This document shows, piece after piece, positions 1 through 6,727 of a DNA stretch of 15,767 bases. The notes below the pieces were generated by a model that was not told the origin of the DNA, searched no databases, and was given only the letters and a program-made list of their open reading frames with translations. A program made the translations under genes and the position numbers. This DNA is from an uncultured Lacibacter sp. (GTDB lineage Bacteria; Bacteroidota; Bacteroidia; Chitinophagales; Chitinophagaceae), in assembly GCF_946479605.1 (NCBI RefSeq), contig NZ_CAMLGT010000058.1:1-15767 (forward strand). Direction: 5' to 3'. Position 1 is the stretch's first letter. Each line of letters begins with the position of its first letter.

Positions 1-1
1 G

Positions 2-1015
2 AGTATATTCCTGACCGCTTTGATCTTTAGTTGCAGTTTTGTTGTTGCACAAACTTCAAATCCGCAGCAATACAAATATGTATTTACAGTCGCCAAAGAT
101 GGCAGCGGCGAATACAAATACATACAGGATGCCATTGATGCGATGCGTGTGTATCCTTTGGCATCAATTACGCTTTACATCAAGAACGGTGTGTACAACG
201 AAAAGATCGAACTGCCTGCTACGAATACCGATGTAACATTTATTGGTGAAAGTGTGGAGAAGACGATCATTACCTTTTCCGATTATTCAGGAAGGGGAAA
301 GCATACCACCTTTACTTCTTACACAGCAAAAATTTCCGGCAACCGTTTTTATGCAGAGAATATAACCTTTGCAAATAGCGCCGGGCCTGTGGGACAAGCA
401 CTGGCGTTGTATGTTGATGCAGATAAAGCGGTATTCAAAAACTGTAAGTTCCTCGGCAACCAGGATACCATTTTTGCAGCTGGTGAAAATTCCCGTCAAC
501 TGTTTCTTGATTGTTATATTGAAGGAACAACTGATTTTATTTTCGGTCCGTCAACAGCAGTGTTTCAAAACTGTACCGTCAAAGCAAAATCAAATTCCTA
601 TATCACGGCTGCAAGTACAACAGCCGGCAAAAAGTTTGGCTATGTCTTTCTCGATTGTAAGATCATTGCTGATTCATCCGTTACAAAACTTTATTTAGGA
701 AGACCCTGGCGTGCACATGCAAAAACAGTTTTCATCCGTTGCGAAATGCCCAAACAAATTGCAGCAGAAGGCTGGAGCAACTGGGGCAATCCTGCAAATG
801 AACAAACAGTGCTGTATGCAGAATATAAATGTACAGGTGAAGGTGCCGCTACAAATAAACGTGTTGCCTGGAGTAAACAACTCACCGATAAAGAAGCGAA
901 AGAATATACGCTCGATACTATTTTTTCAAACAATGGTTTAGTGAAGGATGAAAGCGAGTGGTTTATGCAGTTGCGTAGCAAACCGTTTGAATGGACTGAA
1001 ACCAAAAAGCAATAA
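2..1015 (+). CDS. Secreted pectin methylesterase (CE8), 5' end cut by the window
   Basis: Family role: hydrolyses methyl esters of homogalacturonan, giving polygalacturonate and methanol, outside the cytoplasm. The frame is open to the window edge. The codons before the TTG at 20 still read as hydrophobic signal-peptide residues (S-I-F-L-T-A-L), so the true start lies upstream and the TTG is probably not used. Counting residues from base 20, the signal peptide ends V-V-A|Q at residues 8-11 and the right-handed beta-helix follows. All CE8 active-site motifs are present: G-Q-A-L-A-L with Gln126, N-Q-D-T with oxyanion Gln148 and acid/base Asp149, T-D-F-I-F-G with nucleophile Asp172, and L-G-R-P-W with Arg228 and Trp230. 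The length is normal for a single-domain bacterial enzyme. A 66-nt gap leads to the next esterase gene on the same strand, so co-transcription is likely. The family assignment is firm; the exact substrate is inferred. Confidence 0.95.
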   Translation, partial: SIFLTALIFSCSFVVAQTSNPQQYKYVFTVAKDGSGEYKYIQDAIDAMRVYPLASITLYIKNGVYNEKIELPATNTDVTFIGESVEKTIITFSDYSGRGKHTTFTSYTAKISGNRFYAENITFANSAGPVGQALALYVDADKAVFKNCKFLGNQDTIFAAGENSRQLFLDCYIEGTTDFIFGPSTAVFQNCTVKAKSNSYITAASTTAGKKFGYVFLDCKIIADSSVTKLYLGRPWRAHAKTVFIRCEMPKQIAAEGWSNWGNPANEQTVLYAEYKCTGEGAATNKRVAWSKQLTDKEAKEYTLDTIFSNNGLVKDESEWFMQLRSKPFEWTETKKQ

Positions 1016-1081
1016 GCAAAAAGACAACGGGCAAAAAAGAAATGAGTTTTATCTTGCTGATTCCGTTTAAACAATAATAGT

Positions 1082-1975
1082 ATGAAATTGATTTTATTGA
1101 TAAGTTCGTTTATGGTTGCAACAGCAGTACACGCTCAACAGCAAATGCCTTTGTATAGTGGGGCGGTCCCCAATTCAAAACCGGCGCCCAATAAAGAAAG
1201 ATCTGAAACAAAAGATAATGTAAAACGCATTTCAAAAGTAAGTGTGCCTACACTTACGGTTTACAAACCGGCAAATCCCAACGGCATGTCGGTGATCATT
1301 TGTCCGGGCGGTGGTTACGGCATTTTGGCTTTTGATAAAGAAGGTACACGTGTTGCCGAAGAAATGAACAAATGGGGCATCACTGCATTTGTGTTGAAAT
1401 ACCGTTTGCCTGATGATACAACCAACATCGACAGAAGCATTGCACCATTAATGGATGCACAACAAGCTATTCGTTTGGTGCGCAGCAAAGCAGCAGAATG
1501 GGGATTGAAAAAAGATAAAATCGGCATCATGGGTTTTTCTGCAGGCGGACATTTAGCATCAACTGCAGCAACACATTTCAGCAGCAATGTTGATGTTAGT
1601 AACAAAGACACAGTATCTGTGCGTCCTGATTTTGCAATACTCATTTATCCTGTCATCAGTTTCGACAGCTCCATCACACACAAAGGATCAAGAAATAATT
1701 TAATTGGTGCGACAGCATCTGCAGAAAAGATCAAACGCTATTCAAACGAATTACAGGTAAATGCTAAAACACCTCCTTCTTTCTTAGTGCATGCAGGCGA
1801 TGATGGTGCTGTGCCGGTTGAAAACAGTATTCGCTACTACCAAGCTTGCAATAAATATAAAGTACCTGTAGAAATGCATCTCTATCCAAAAGGTGGACAT
1901 GGTTTTGGCATGTACAATAAAACAACAAGTGATGAGTGGATGGAGCGATTGAAGAATTGGCTAAGCGGTTTGTAG
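1082..1975 (+). CDS. Secreted alpha/beta hydrolase, putative carbohydrate acetylesterase
   Basis: A 297-residue serine esterase of the dienelactone-hydrolase/acetyl-xylan-esterase-like type. The signal peptide ends V-H-A|Q at residues 17-19|20. Oxyanion motif C-P-G-G-G-Y-G lies at 74-80, nucleophile elbow G-F-S-A-G-G at 151-156 with Ser153, a probable catalytic Asp241 in H-A-G-D-D-G-A-V-P, and His273 in G-G-H-G-F-G, so a complete triad is visible. Homologues are often labelled 'endo-1,4-beta-xylanase B', but nothing here looks like a glycoside hydrolase. It sits 66 nt after a pectin methylesterase, which suggests it removes acetyl or other acyl groups from pectin or side chains. That substrate is inference; a xylan acetylesterase or feruloyl esterase is also possible. 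The fold and triad are well supported. Confidence 0.85.
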   Translation: MKLILLISSFMVATAVHAQQQMPLYSGAVPNSKPAPNKERSETKDNVKRISKVSVPTLTVYKPANPNGMSVIICPGGGYGILAFDKEGTRVAEEMNKWGITAFVLKYRLPDDTTNIDRSIAPLMDAQQAIRLVRSKAAEWGLKKDKIGIMGFSAGGHLASTAATHFSSNVDVSNKDTVSVRPDFAILIYPVISFDSSITHKGSRNNLIGATASAEKIKRYSNELQVNAKTPPSFLVHAGDDGAVPVENSIRYYQACNKYKVPVEMHLYPKGGHGFGMYNKTTSDEWMERLKNWLSGL

Positions 1976-1978
1976 ATC

Positions 1979-2060
1979 CGTCATTTCGACGTAAGGAGAA
2001 ATCTCATAACTTATGTACAGTTTAAATTTTATGAGACCTCTCCCGCTGGTCGAGGTGACG
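1979..2060. repeat. Long imperfect palindrome, REP/MITE-like
   Basis: The left arm (1979-2009) starts CGTCATTTCGAC and ends GAGAAATCTCATAA. The right arm (2029-2060) starts TTATGAGA and ends GGTCGAGGTGACG. The arms pair as CGTCA, TCGAC, GGAGA and TCTCATAA blocks, interrupted by GT-type mismatches and a short asymmetric centre. The loop is about 19 nt. Inside the left arm CATAA-C-TTATG also forms a small competing hairpin. No T-run follows, so it is not a classical intrinsic terminator. It fills most of the spacer between the esterase gene and the oxidoreductase gene. A dispersed palindromic element is the best reading; it may also affect mRNA ends. Copy number cannot be judged from one window. 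Confidence 0.7.
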
Positions 2061-2100
2061 TTCACCAGAAACAAAAAACCATAAACCAGAAACAAAACAC

Positions 2101-3144
2101 ATGCAACCGATCAATACAGCAATCTGTTCCTTTGGCATGAGTGGATGGGTTTTTCATGCACCGTTCATTACTACGCATCCAGGCTTTAATTTCTATGGCG
2201 TTTGGGAGCGAACAAAAAATCTTGCGCAGGAAAAATATCCATCGGTAAAAACATTCCGCACACTGGAAGAAATGCTGGCGGATGAAAATATTGAATTGGT
2301 AGTAGTGAACACACCAAACATTACCCACTACGAATATGCAAAGAAAGCATTGCAGGCAGGTAAACATGTGGTGTGTGAAAAACCTTTTACGGTTGAAGTA
2401 AGTGAAGCGGATGAATTGATTGCATTAGCAGTAGAAAAAAATCTGAGGCTTTCTGTTTTCCAAAACAGAAGATATGATAGTGATTATAAAACCATCAAAT
2501 CAGTTCTTGATCAGCAACTGTTGGGAACTATTGTTGAAGCAGAATTTCATTTCGACAGATACAAAGAAGAGATCAGTCCGAAAGCGCACAAAGAAGTGGC
2601 GATGAAAGGTACAGGTGCTTTGTACGATCTTGGTTCGCATCTCATCGATCAGGCATTGCAGTTGTTTGGAAAACCAACAGCAGTATTTGCTGATATTGCC
2701 ATTATGCGACCGGTATCGCAAGTAGATGATTATTTTGAAGTGCTGCTCTACTATCCCTCATCAAGAGTGCGCATCAAAGGCAGTTACCAGGTGCGTGAAG
2801 CATTGCCCGGTTATGTATTGCATGGCAGCAAGGGTTCCTTCATCAAACCAAAAACAGATGTGCAGGAAGCACAACTGCAAGCCCATATGTTGCCAACAGA
2901 TGCAGCATACGGCATCGAACCCGAATCAGAAAAAGGATTGTTGCATACTGAAGTAGATGGAAAAATTATCAATGAAAAAATTCCATCACACACAGGAAAT
3001 TATACAGCGTATTACGAAGGCATTTACCAGGCCATCCGTAACAATGTGCCTTTGCCGGTAACAGCTGAACAGGGAACAGATGTCATCCGCATTATTGAAG
3101 CAGCATTTAAAAGTAACGAAGAAAAAAAGGTGATAACATTATGA
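2101..3144 (+). CDS. Gfo/Idh/MocA oxidoreductase, YdgJ/IolW-like, cytoplasmic
   Basis: A 347-residue NAD(P)-dependent sugar or polyol dehydrogenase. No signal peptide is seen. The N-terminal Rossmann domain has a glycine-loop variant S-F-G-M-S-G at 10-15 followed by F-H-A-P. C-E-K-P-F at 92-96 carries the family Lys94, and Y-D-L-G-S-H-L-I-D-Q at 175-184 has Asp176 and His180 in the D-x-x-x-H active-site position. The F-H-A-P, H-V-V-x-x-K-P-F-T-V and N-R-R-x-D-S-D signatures resemble E. coli YdgJ and B. subtilis IolW, reported as scyllo-inositol dehydrogenases. This is recognition from memory, not a search. The chosen ATG follows an A-rich leader. The stop overlaps the GH43 start by 4 nt (ATGA), which implies coupling. 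The true substrate is unknown; it could oxidise a sugar that GH43 releases. Confidence 0.88.
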   Translation: MQPINTAICSFGMSGWVFHAPFITTHPGFNFYGVWERTKNLAQEKYPSVKTFRTLEEMLADENIELVVVNTPNITHYEYAKKALQAGKHVVCEKPFTVEVSEADELIALAVEKNLRLSVFQNRRYDSDYKTIKSVLDQQLLGTIVEAEFHFDRYKEEISPKAHKEVAMKGTGALYDLGSHLIDQALQLFGKPTAVFADIAIMRPVSQVDDYFEVLLYYPSSRVRIKGSYQVREALPGYVLHGSKGSFIKPKTDVQEAQLQAHMLPTDAAYGIEPESEKGLLHTEVDGKIINEKIPSHTGNYTAYYEGIYQAIRNNVPLPVTAEQGTDVIRIIEAAFKSNEEKKVITL

Positions 3145-4751
3145 TGAAATTAGTTGCAGTAATAATTGGATTGGTATTAACTGGTATTTGTGCAACTGCC
3201 CAAACAGTTTCGAACGTTTGGGTAAGTGATCAGAAAAACGGCACGTATAAAAATCCTGTGGTAGATGCAGATTACAGTGATCCGGATGCCATTCGTGTAG
3301 GTGATGATTTTTATATGATCTCTTCATCGTTCAATCATATTCCCGGCTTACCTATTCTTCATTCGAAAGATTTAGTGAACTGGAAACTGATCAGTCATGC
3401 ATTGAAACGTCAGCCACCGTTCGAACATTTTTCTGCAGTGCAGCATGGCGGCGGTGTGTGGGCACCGGCCATCCGTTATTACAACAACGAATTTTTTATC
3501 TACTATCCCGATCCTGATTTTGGTATTTATCTTACCAAAGCAAAAAGCATTACTGGTCCCTGGAGCGAGCCTGTTCTTGTTGAAGTGGGAAAAGGTTTGA
3601 TTGATCCTTGTCCGTTATGGGATGATAACGGCAAAGTATATCTCACACATGCCTATGCAGGAAGCCGTGCAGGTTTCAAATCAATTATCGTTGTTAAAGA
3701 ACTCAACAAAGAAGGTACAAAAGTAATTGGTGATCCTGTGCTGGTGTTCGATGGTCATGCAACGGATCCTACACTCGAAGGACCGAAGTTTTATAAACGC
3801 AATGGCTACTATTACATTTTTGCACCGGCCGGTGGTGTAAGCACCGGTTGGCAGTTAGTGTTGCGTTCAAAAAATGTATATGGACCGTACGAACGAAAAG
3901 TAGTGATGGATCAGGGTGCATCACCGGTAAATGGCCCGCACCAGGGTGCATGGGTAAACACAAAAACAGGCGAAGATTGGTTTTTGCATTTCCAGGATAA
4001 AGATGCGTATGGTCGTGTGGTGCATCTGCAACCCATGACATGGAAAAACGATTGGCCGGTGATTGGTGTTGATAAAGATGGCGACGGGAAAGGTGAACCG
4101 GTAATGGTTTATAAAAAACCAAACGTTGGTAAAACATATCCTGTTGCAACAGTTGCCGACAGTGATGAATTCAATACAACCAAACTTGGTTTGCAATGGC
4201 AGTGGCAGGCAAACCCGCAGCAGGGTTGGGCATTCCCAACAGCAGAAGGTATGTTGCGTATGTTCTCGGCGTTATTGCCCGATAGTATAAAATCTCCATG
4301 GGATTATCCTAACCTGCTGGCGCAAAAATTCCCGACAGAAGAATTTACTGCCACAACAAAAATTTCCTTTCAGCCAAAACATGAAAAAGAACGTTTTGCG
4401 TTGATGGTGCATGGTGCCAGTTATGCGTACATCGCTGTCGAAAAAAAAGCTGATGGTAACTACATCAGCTATGTAAAATGTGTGGATGCTGATCGTAAGG
4501 GAAAAGAAACAGTGCAGGATGGTGAAAAACTGAAGAGTAAGGATATTTATTTGCGTGTGCAGGTGCGCCAGAAAGCTGTTTGCACATTCAGTTACAGCGA
4601 GGATGGAACAAACTTTAAAACGATCGGCGAATCGTTAAGCGCAAAACCCGGACGTTGGGTTGGTGCCAAAGTAGGTTTCTTTTTTAACCGCAGTAACAAA
4701 ACGAATGATGCGGGGGTAACAGACATTGACTGGTTCCGCATCCAGAAGTAA
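3141..4751 (+). CDS. Secreted glycoside hydrolase family 43 (beta-xylosidase / arabinofuranosidase type)
   Basis: A 536-residue protein. The signal peptide ends A-T-A|Q at residues 18-20|21. The five-bladed beta-propeller (about 35-330) has the three GH43 acids: base Asp47 in D-Y-S-D-P-D, pKa modulator Asp155 in L-I-D-P-C, and acid Glu213 in T-L-E-G-P-K-F-Y. The C-terminal region (about 340-536) reads as the concanavalin-like beta-sandwich often attached to GH43. A D-K-D-G-D-G loop at 311-316 looks like a calcium-binding turn at the domain junction. The family releases xylose or arabinose from plant polysaccharides, here plausibly from pectin side chains (inference). The first of two adjacent ATG codons overlaps the upstream stop by 4 nt; starting at the second (3144) would change the product by one residue. 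Exact specificity cannot be read from sequence. Confidence 0.93.
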   Translation: MMKLVAVIIGLVLTGICATAQTVSNVWVSDQKNGTYKNPVVDADYSDPDAIRVGDDFYMISSSFNHIPGLPILHSKDLVNWKLISHALKRQPPFEHFSAVQHGGGVWAPAIRYYNNEFFIYYPDPDFGIYLTKAKSITGPWSEPVLVEVGKGLIDPCPLWDDNGKVYLTHAYAGSRAGFKSIIVVKELNKEGTKVIGDPVLVFDGHATDPTLEGPKFYKRNGYYYIFAPAGGVSTGWQLVLRSKNVYGPYERKVVMDQGASPVNGPHQGAWVNTKTGEDWFLHFQDKDAYGRVVHLQPMTWKNDWPVIGVDKDGDGKGEPVMVYKKPNVGKTYPVATVADSDEFNTTKLGLQWQWQANPQQGWAFPTAEGMLRMFSALLPDSIKSPWDYPNLLAQKFPTEEFTATTKISFQPKHEKERFALMVHGASYAYIAVEKKADGNYISYVKCVDADRKGKETVQDGEKLKSKDIYLRVQVRQKAVCTFSYSEDGTNFKTIGESLSAKPGRWVGAKVGFFFNRSNKTNDAGVTDIDWFRIQK

Positions 4752-4777
4752 CGATTCTTAAAAACTATAATTGCCAT

Positions 4778-6181
4778 ATGGAAAGAAGATCATTTGTTAA
4801 GTACACTGCAGCAGCAGGCGCATCGCTTATGCTGCATCCGTTTACTGCATTCGCCTCAGCAAATCCCGGACAAAAAATTAAACTCGCATTGGTGGGTACA
4901 GGTTCACGTGGCAGCAGCCTGTGGGGAAAAACCATTGTTTCTGAGTTTAAAGATGTGTGTGAGTTTGTGGGCTTGTGCGATATCAATCCCGGCCGTTTAG
5001 CATATGTAAAAGGTTACATGGGTGTAACATGTCCTACGTTCACCAGCATTGATGCCATGTTAAAATCGGTGAAGGCCGATTACGTTATTGTAACAACGGT
5101 TGATTCCACACATGATGAAATGATTGTAAAATCCCTCAACGCAGGGTTTAATGTGATTACTGAAAAACCAATGACAACCGACGAAGACAAGTGTCGGAAA
5201 ATCTTAGATGCAGAAAAAAAATCAGGAAAGAAAGTAACTGTTGCGTTCAACTATCGCCACGGTGTACATTCCATGCAGCTGAAAGAATTACTGGCAGCTA
5301 ACCGGGTTGGACAAATTACTTCTGTCGATTTTAACTGGTACCTCAATGTGCACCATGGCGCTGATTATTTCCGCCGCTGGCATGGCCGCATGAACAAAGG
5401 AGGATCACTATGGGTGCACAAAGCAACCCATCACTTCGATCTGCTCAACTGGTGGCTTAACAGTGAGCCGGTTGAAGTAAGTGCTTATGGTTCATTGGAA
5501 CATTATGGCAAGAACAATGAGTTCCGTGGTACCAAATGCCGTGGTTGCGAACACAAATCCAAGTGTAAATTCTATTGGGACATTACAGCGAACAAGCAAA
5601 ACGTAAATCTGTATGTCAACAATGAGCAACACGATGGTTATATCCGTGATGGTTGTGTGTGGAGCAATGAGATCGACATCTTTGATAAGATGAGTGCACA
5701 GATCAAGTATGCCAATGGCGTGATCGTAAACTATTCACTCACCACCTATTCTCCTTATGAAGGTTGGCAAATTGCCTTCAATGGAAAGAAGGGACGTATT
5801 GAAACATGGGAAGATATTCCTTACCTGCAAAAATCAAAGGTTGATGAAGAAAAGCGTCATGCCATTGAAATGAGCAATGCCGATGATGCCGTTAAAGGTG
5901 AAGTGCATGAAATATTGGCCTGGGATAATTTTGGAAAGGATTATGAAGTGTACACAACACCAAAAATCAGGGGTGGACATGGTGGTGGCGACATACGCAT
6001 GCAAAAACGCATTTTTGTTGACCCCAACGATAACCCGCATCATGTAATGGCCGGTACACGTGATGGTGCTATGAGTATCCTCATTGGAATTGCTGCACGA
6101 AAAAGTATTGCTTTAAACCGTCCGGTAAAAATTTCAGAATTAACCGATCTTGTGCCCAAAGCAAACCGACACGAAATATGA
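4778..6181 (+). CDS. Tat-exported Gfo/Idh/MocA family oxidoreductase
   Basis: A 467-residue protein starting with a twin-arginine signal: R-R-S-F-V-K at 3-8, a short hydrophobic stretch, then A-F-A-S-A near 24-28. Export through Tat fits a protein that folds with a nicotinamide cofactor in the cytoplasm. The Rossmann loop G-T-G-S-R-G is at 40-45, T-E-K-P-M at 128-132, and H-K-A-T-H-H-F-D at 214-221 supplies the Lys/His active-site positions. A cysteine set C254-x2-C257-x5-C263, plus Cys293 in D-G-C-V-W, resembles the structural or metal Cys cluster seen in other long Bacteroidota members of this family. It lies 26 nt after GH43 and its stop overlaps the next start by 4 nt (ATGA). The substrate is unknown. 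Oxidation or redox-assisted cleavage of a glycoside in the periplasm is possible but unproven. Confidence 0.88.
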   Translation: MERRSFVKYTAAAGASLMLHPFTAFASANPGQKIKLALVGTGSRGSSLWGKTIVSEFKDVCEFVGLCDINPGRLAYVKGYMGVTCPTFTSIDAMLKSVKADYVIVTTVDSTHDEMIVKSLNAGFNVITEKPMTTDEDKCRKILDAEKKSGKKVTVAFNYRHGVHSMQLKELLAANRVGQITSVDFNWYLNVHHGADYFRRWHGRMNKGGSLWVHKATHHFDLLNWWLNSEPVEVSAYGSLEHYGKNNEFRGTKCRGCEHKSKCKFYWDITANKQNVNLYVNNEQHDGYIRDGCVWSNEIDIFDKMSAQIKYANGVIVNYSLTTYSPYEGWQIAFNGKKGRIETWEDIPYLQKSKVDEEKRHAIEMSNADDAVKGEVHEILAWDNFGKDYEVYTTPKIRGGHGGGDIRMQKRIFVDPNDNPHHVMAGTRDGAMSILIGIAARKSIALNRPVKISELTDLVPKANRHEI

Positions 6182-6612
6182 AACAGTTTATCCTATCAGC
6201 ATTACTAACAATTGTTCTTGTTTTTAATAGCATAGCACAATCAAAACAGGAAACCGCAGTAGCAAACGCTGTTGAAAAACTTCGTTTGGCCATGATCAGT
6301 GGTAATGAAGCTGAGTTGCTTGCTGTTTCCAGCGAAAAACTCAGTTATGGCCACTCAGGTGGGTTGGTGGAAAATCAGCAGCAGTTCGTTGATAAGCTCA
6401 AAACCGGCGCTTCTGATTTTGTTACCATTGAACTGAAAAATCAAACGATTTCTATCAGTGGAAAAGTGGCAATTGTCCGTCATGAACTGCATGGAACCAC
6501 AAATGACAACAACAAACCCGGCGAAGTACATTTGCGCATTTTACTCGTTTGGCAGAAAGATGGAAAAGCATGGAAATTATTGGCCCGCCAGGCAGTAAAA
6601 ATCACTCCCTGA
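6178..6612 (+). CDS. Small secreted NTF2-like (DUF4440/SnoaL-type) protein
   Basis: A 144-residue protein. The signal peptide runs from M-K-Q-F to S-I-A|Q at 18-20|21. The mature part begins with a helical stretch (about 25-50), then L-S-Y-G-H-S-G-G at 55-62, and ends with beta strands containing R-H-E-L-H-G (101-106) and W-K-L-L-A-R-Q-A-V-K (132-141). This is the order expected of the cone-shaped NTF2-like fold. His59 in Y-G-H-S is the most likely functional residue. The ATG overlaps the stop of the Tat-exported oxidoreductase, so the two should be made together and both leave the cytoplasm. NTF2-like folds include isomerases, dehydratases and pure binding proteins, so no reaction is assigned. 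It may act on, or bind, the product of the oxidoreductase (inference). Confidence 0.8.
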   Translation: MKQFILSALLTIVLVFNSIAQSKQETAVANAVEKLRLAMISGNEAELLAVSSEKLSYGHSGGLVENQQQFVDKLKTGASDFVTIELKNQTISISGKVAIVRHELHGTTNDNNKPGEVHLRILLVWQKDGKAWKLLARQAVKITP

Positions 6613-6648
6613 AACGGCTGATTTGTTCGATAACGTTTGCGTAAATAA

Positions 6649-6689
6649 ACCCTGCCCTTACCCTGTTTAACCCGGTAATTGAGGGTTAA
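6649..6689. promoter_or_regulatory. Phased ACCC repeats and TTAACCC/GGGTTAA dyad upstream of GH28
   Basis: ACCC occurs at 6649, 6660 and 6670 (steps of 11 and 10 bases, one helical turn), the first two as ACCCTG. The third is part of an exact 7-bp dyad: TTAACCC at 6667-6673 and GGGTTAA at 6683-6689 with a 9-base centre. This lies in the 115-bp spacer before the polygalacturonase gene, the second-longest gap in the window. It could be an operator for a dimeric regulator or an mRNA hairpin. No convincing Bacteroidota -7 box (TAnnTTTG) at correct spacing to a -33 TTTG was found, so promoter placement is open. Confidence 0.35.
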
Positions 6690-6727
6690 CTTGTGCACTG
6701 GTTTTTGAACAAAACGATGATGCTGTC

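Noticed and set aside
3192..3200. Possible lipoprotein Cys in the GH43 signal peptide (L-T-G-I-C)
   Set aside because: The residue before Cys is Ile, which does not fit a lipobox; A-T-A|Q just after is a good Sec signal peptidase I site.
4071..4088. D-K-D-G-D-G loop in GH43 as a dockerin or EF-hand
   Set aside because: Only one short loop is present, with no second repeat and no acidic residue at position 12; I recall similar loops in related GH43 proteins.
5537..5570. Cys cluster of the Tat oxidoreductase as an iron-sulphur or zinc-finger novelty
   Set aside because: Similar C-x2-C-x5-C sets occur in many long Gfo/Idh/MocA proteins, so it is a family feature rather than an added domain.
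6622..6639. TTTG and TAACGTTTG as a Bacteroidota promoter
   Set aside because: The two elements are only 5-6 bases apart and the -7-like box has three spacer bases instead of two.
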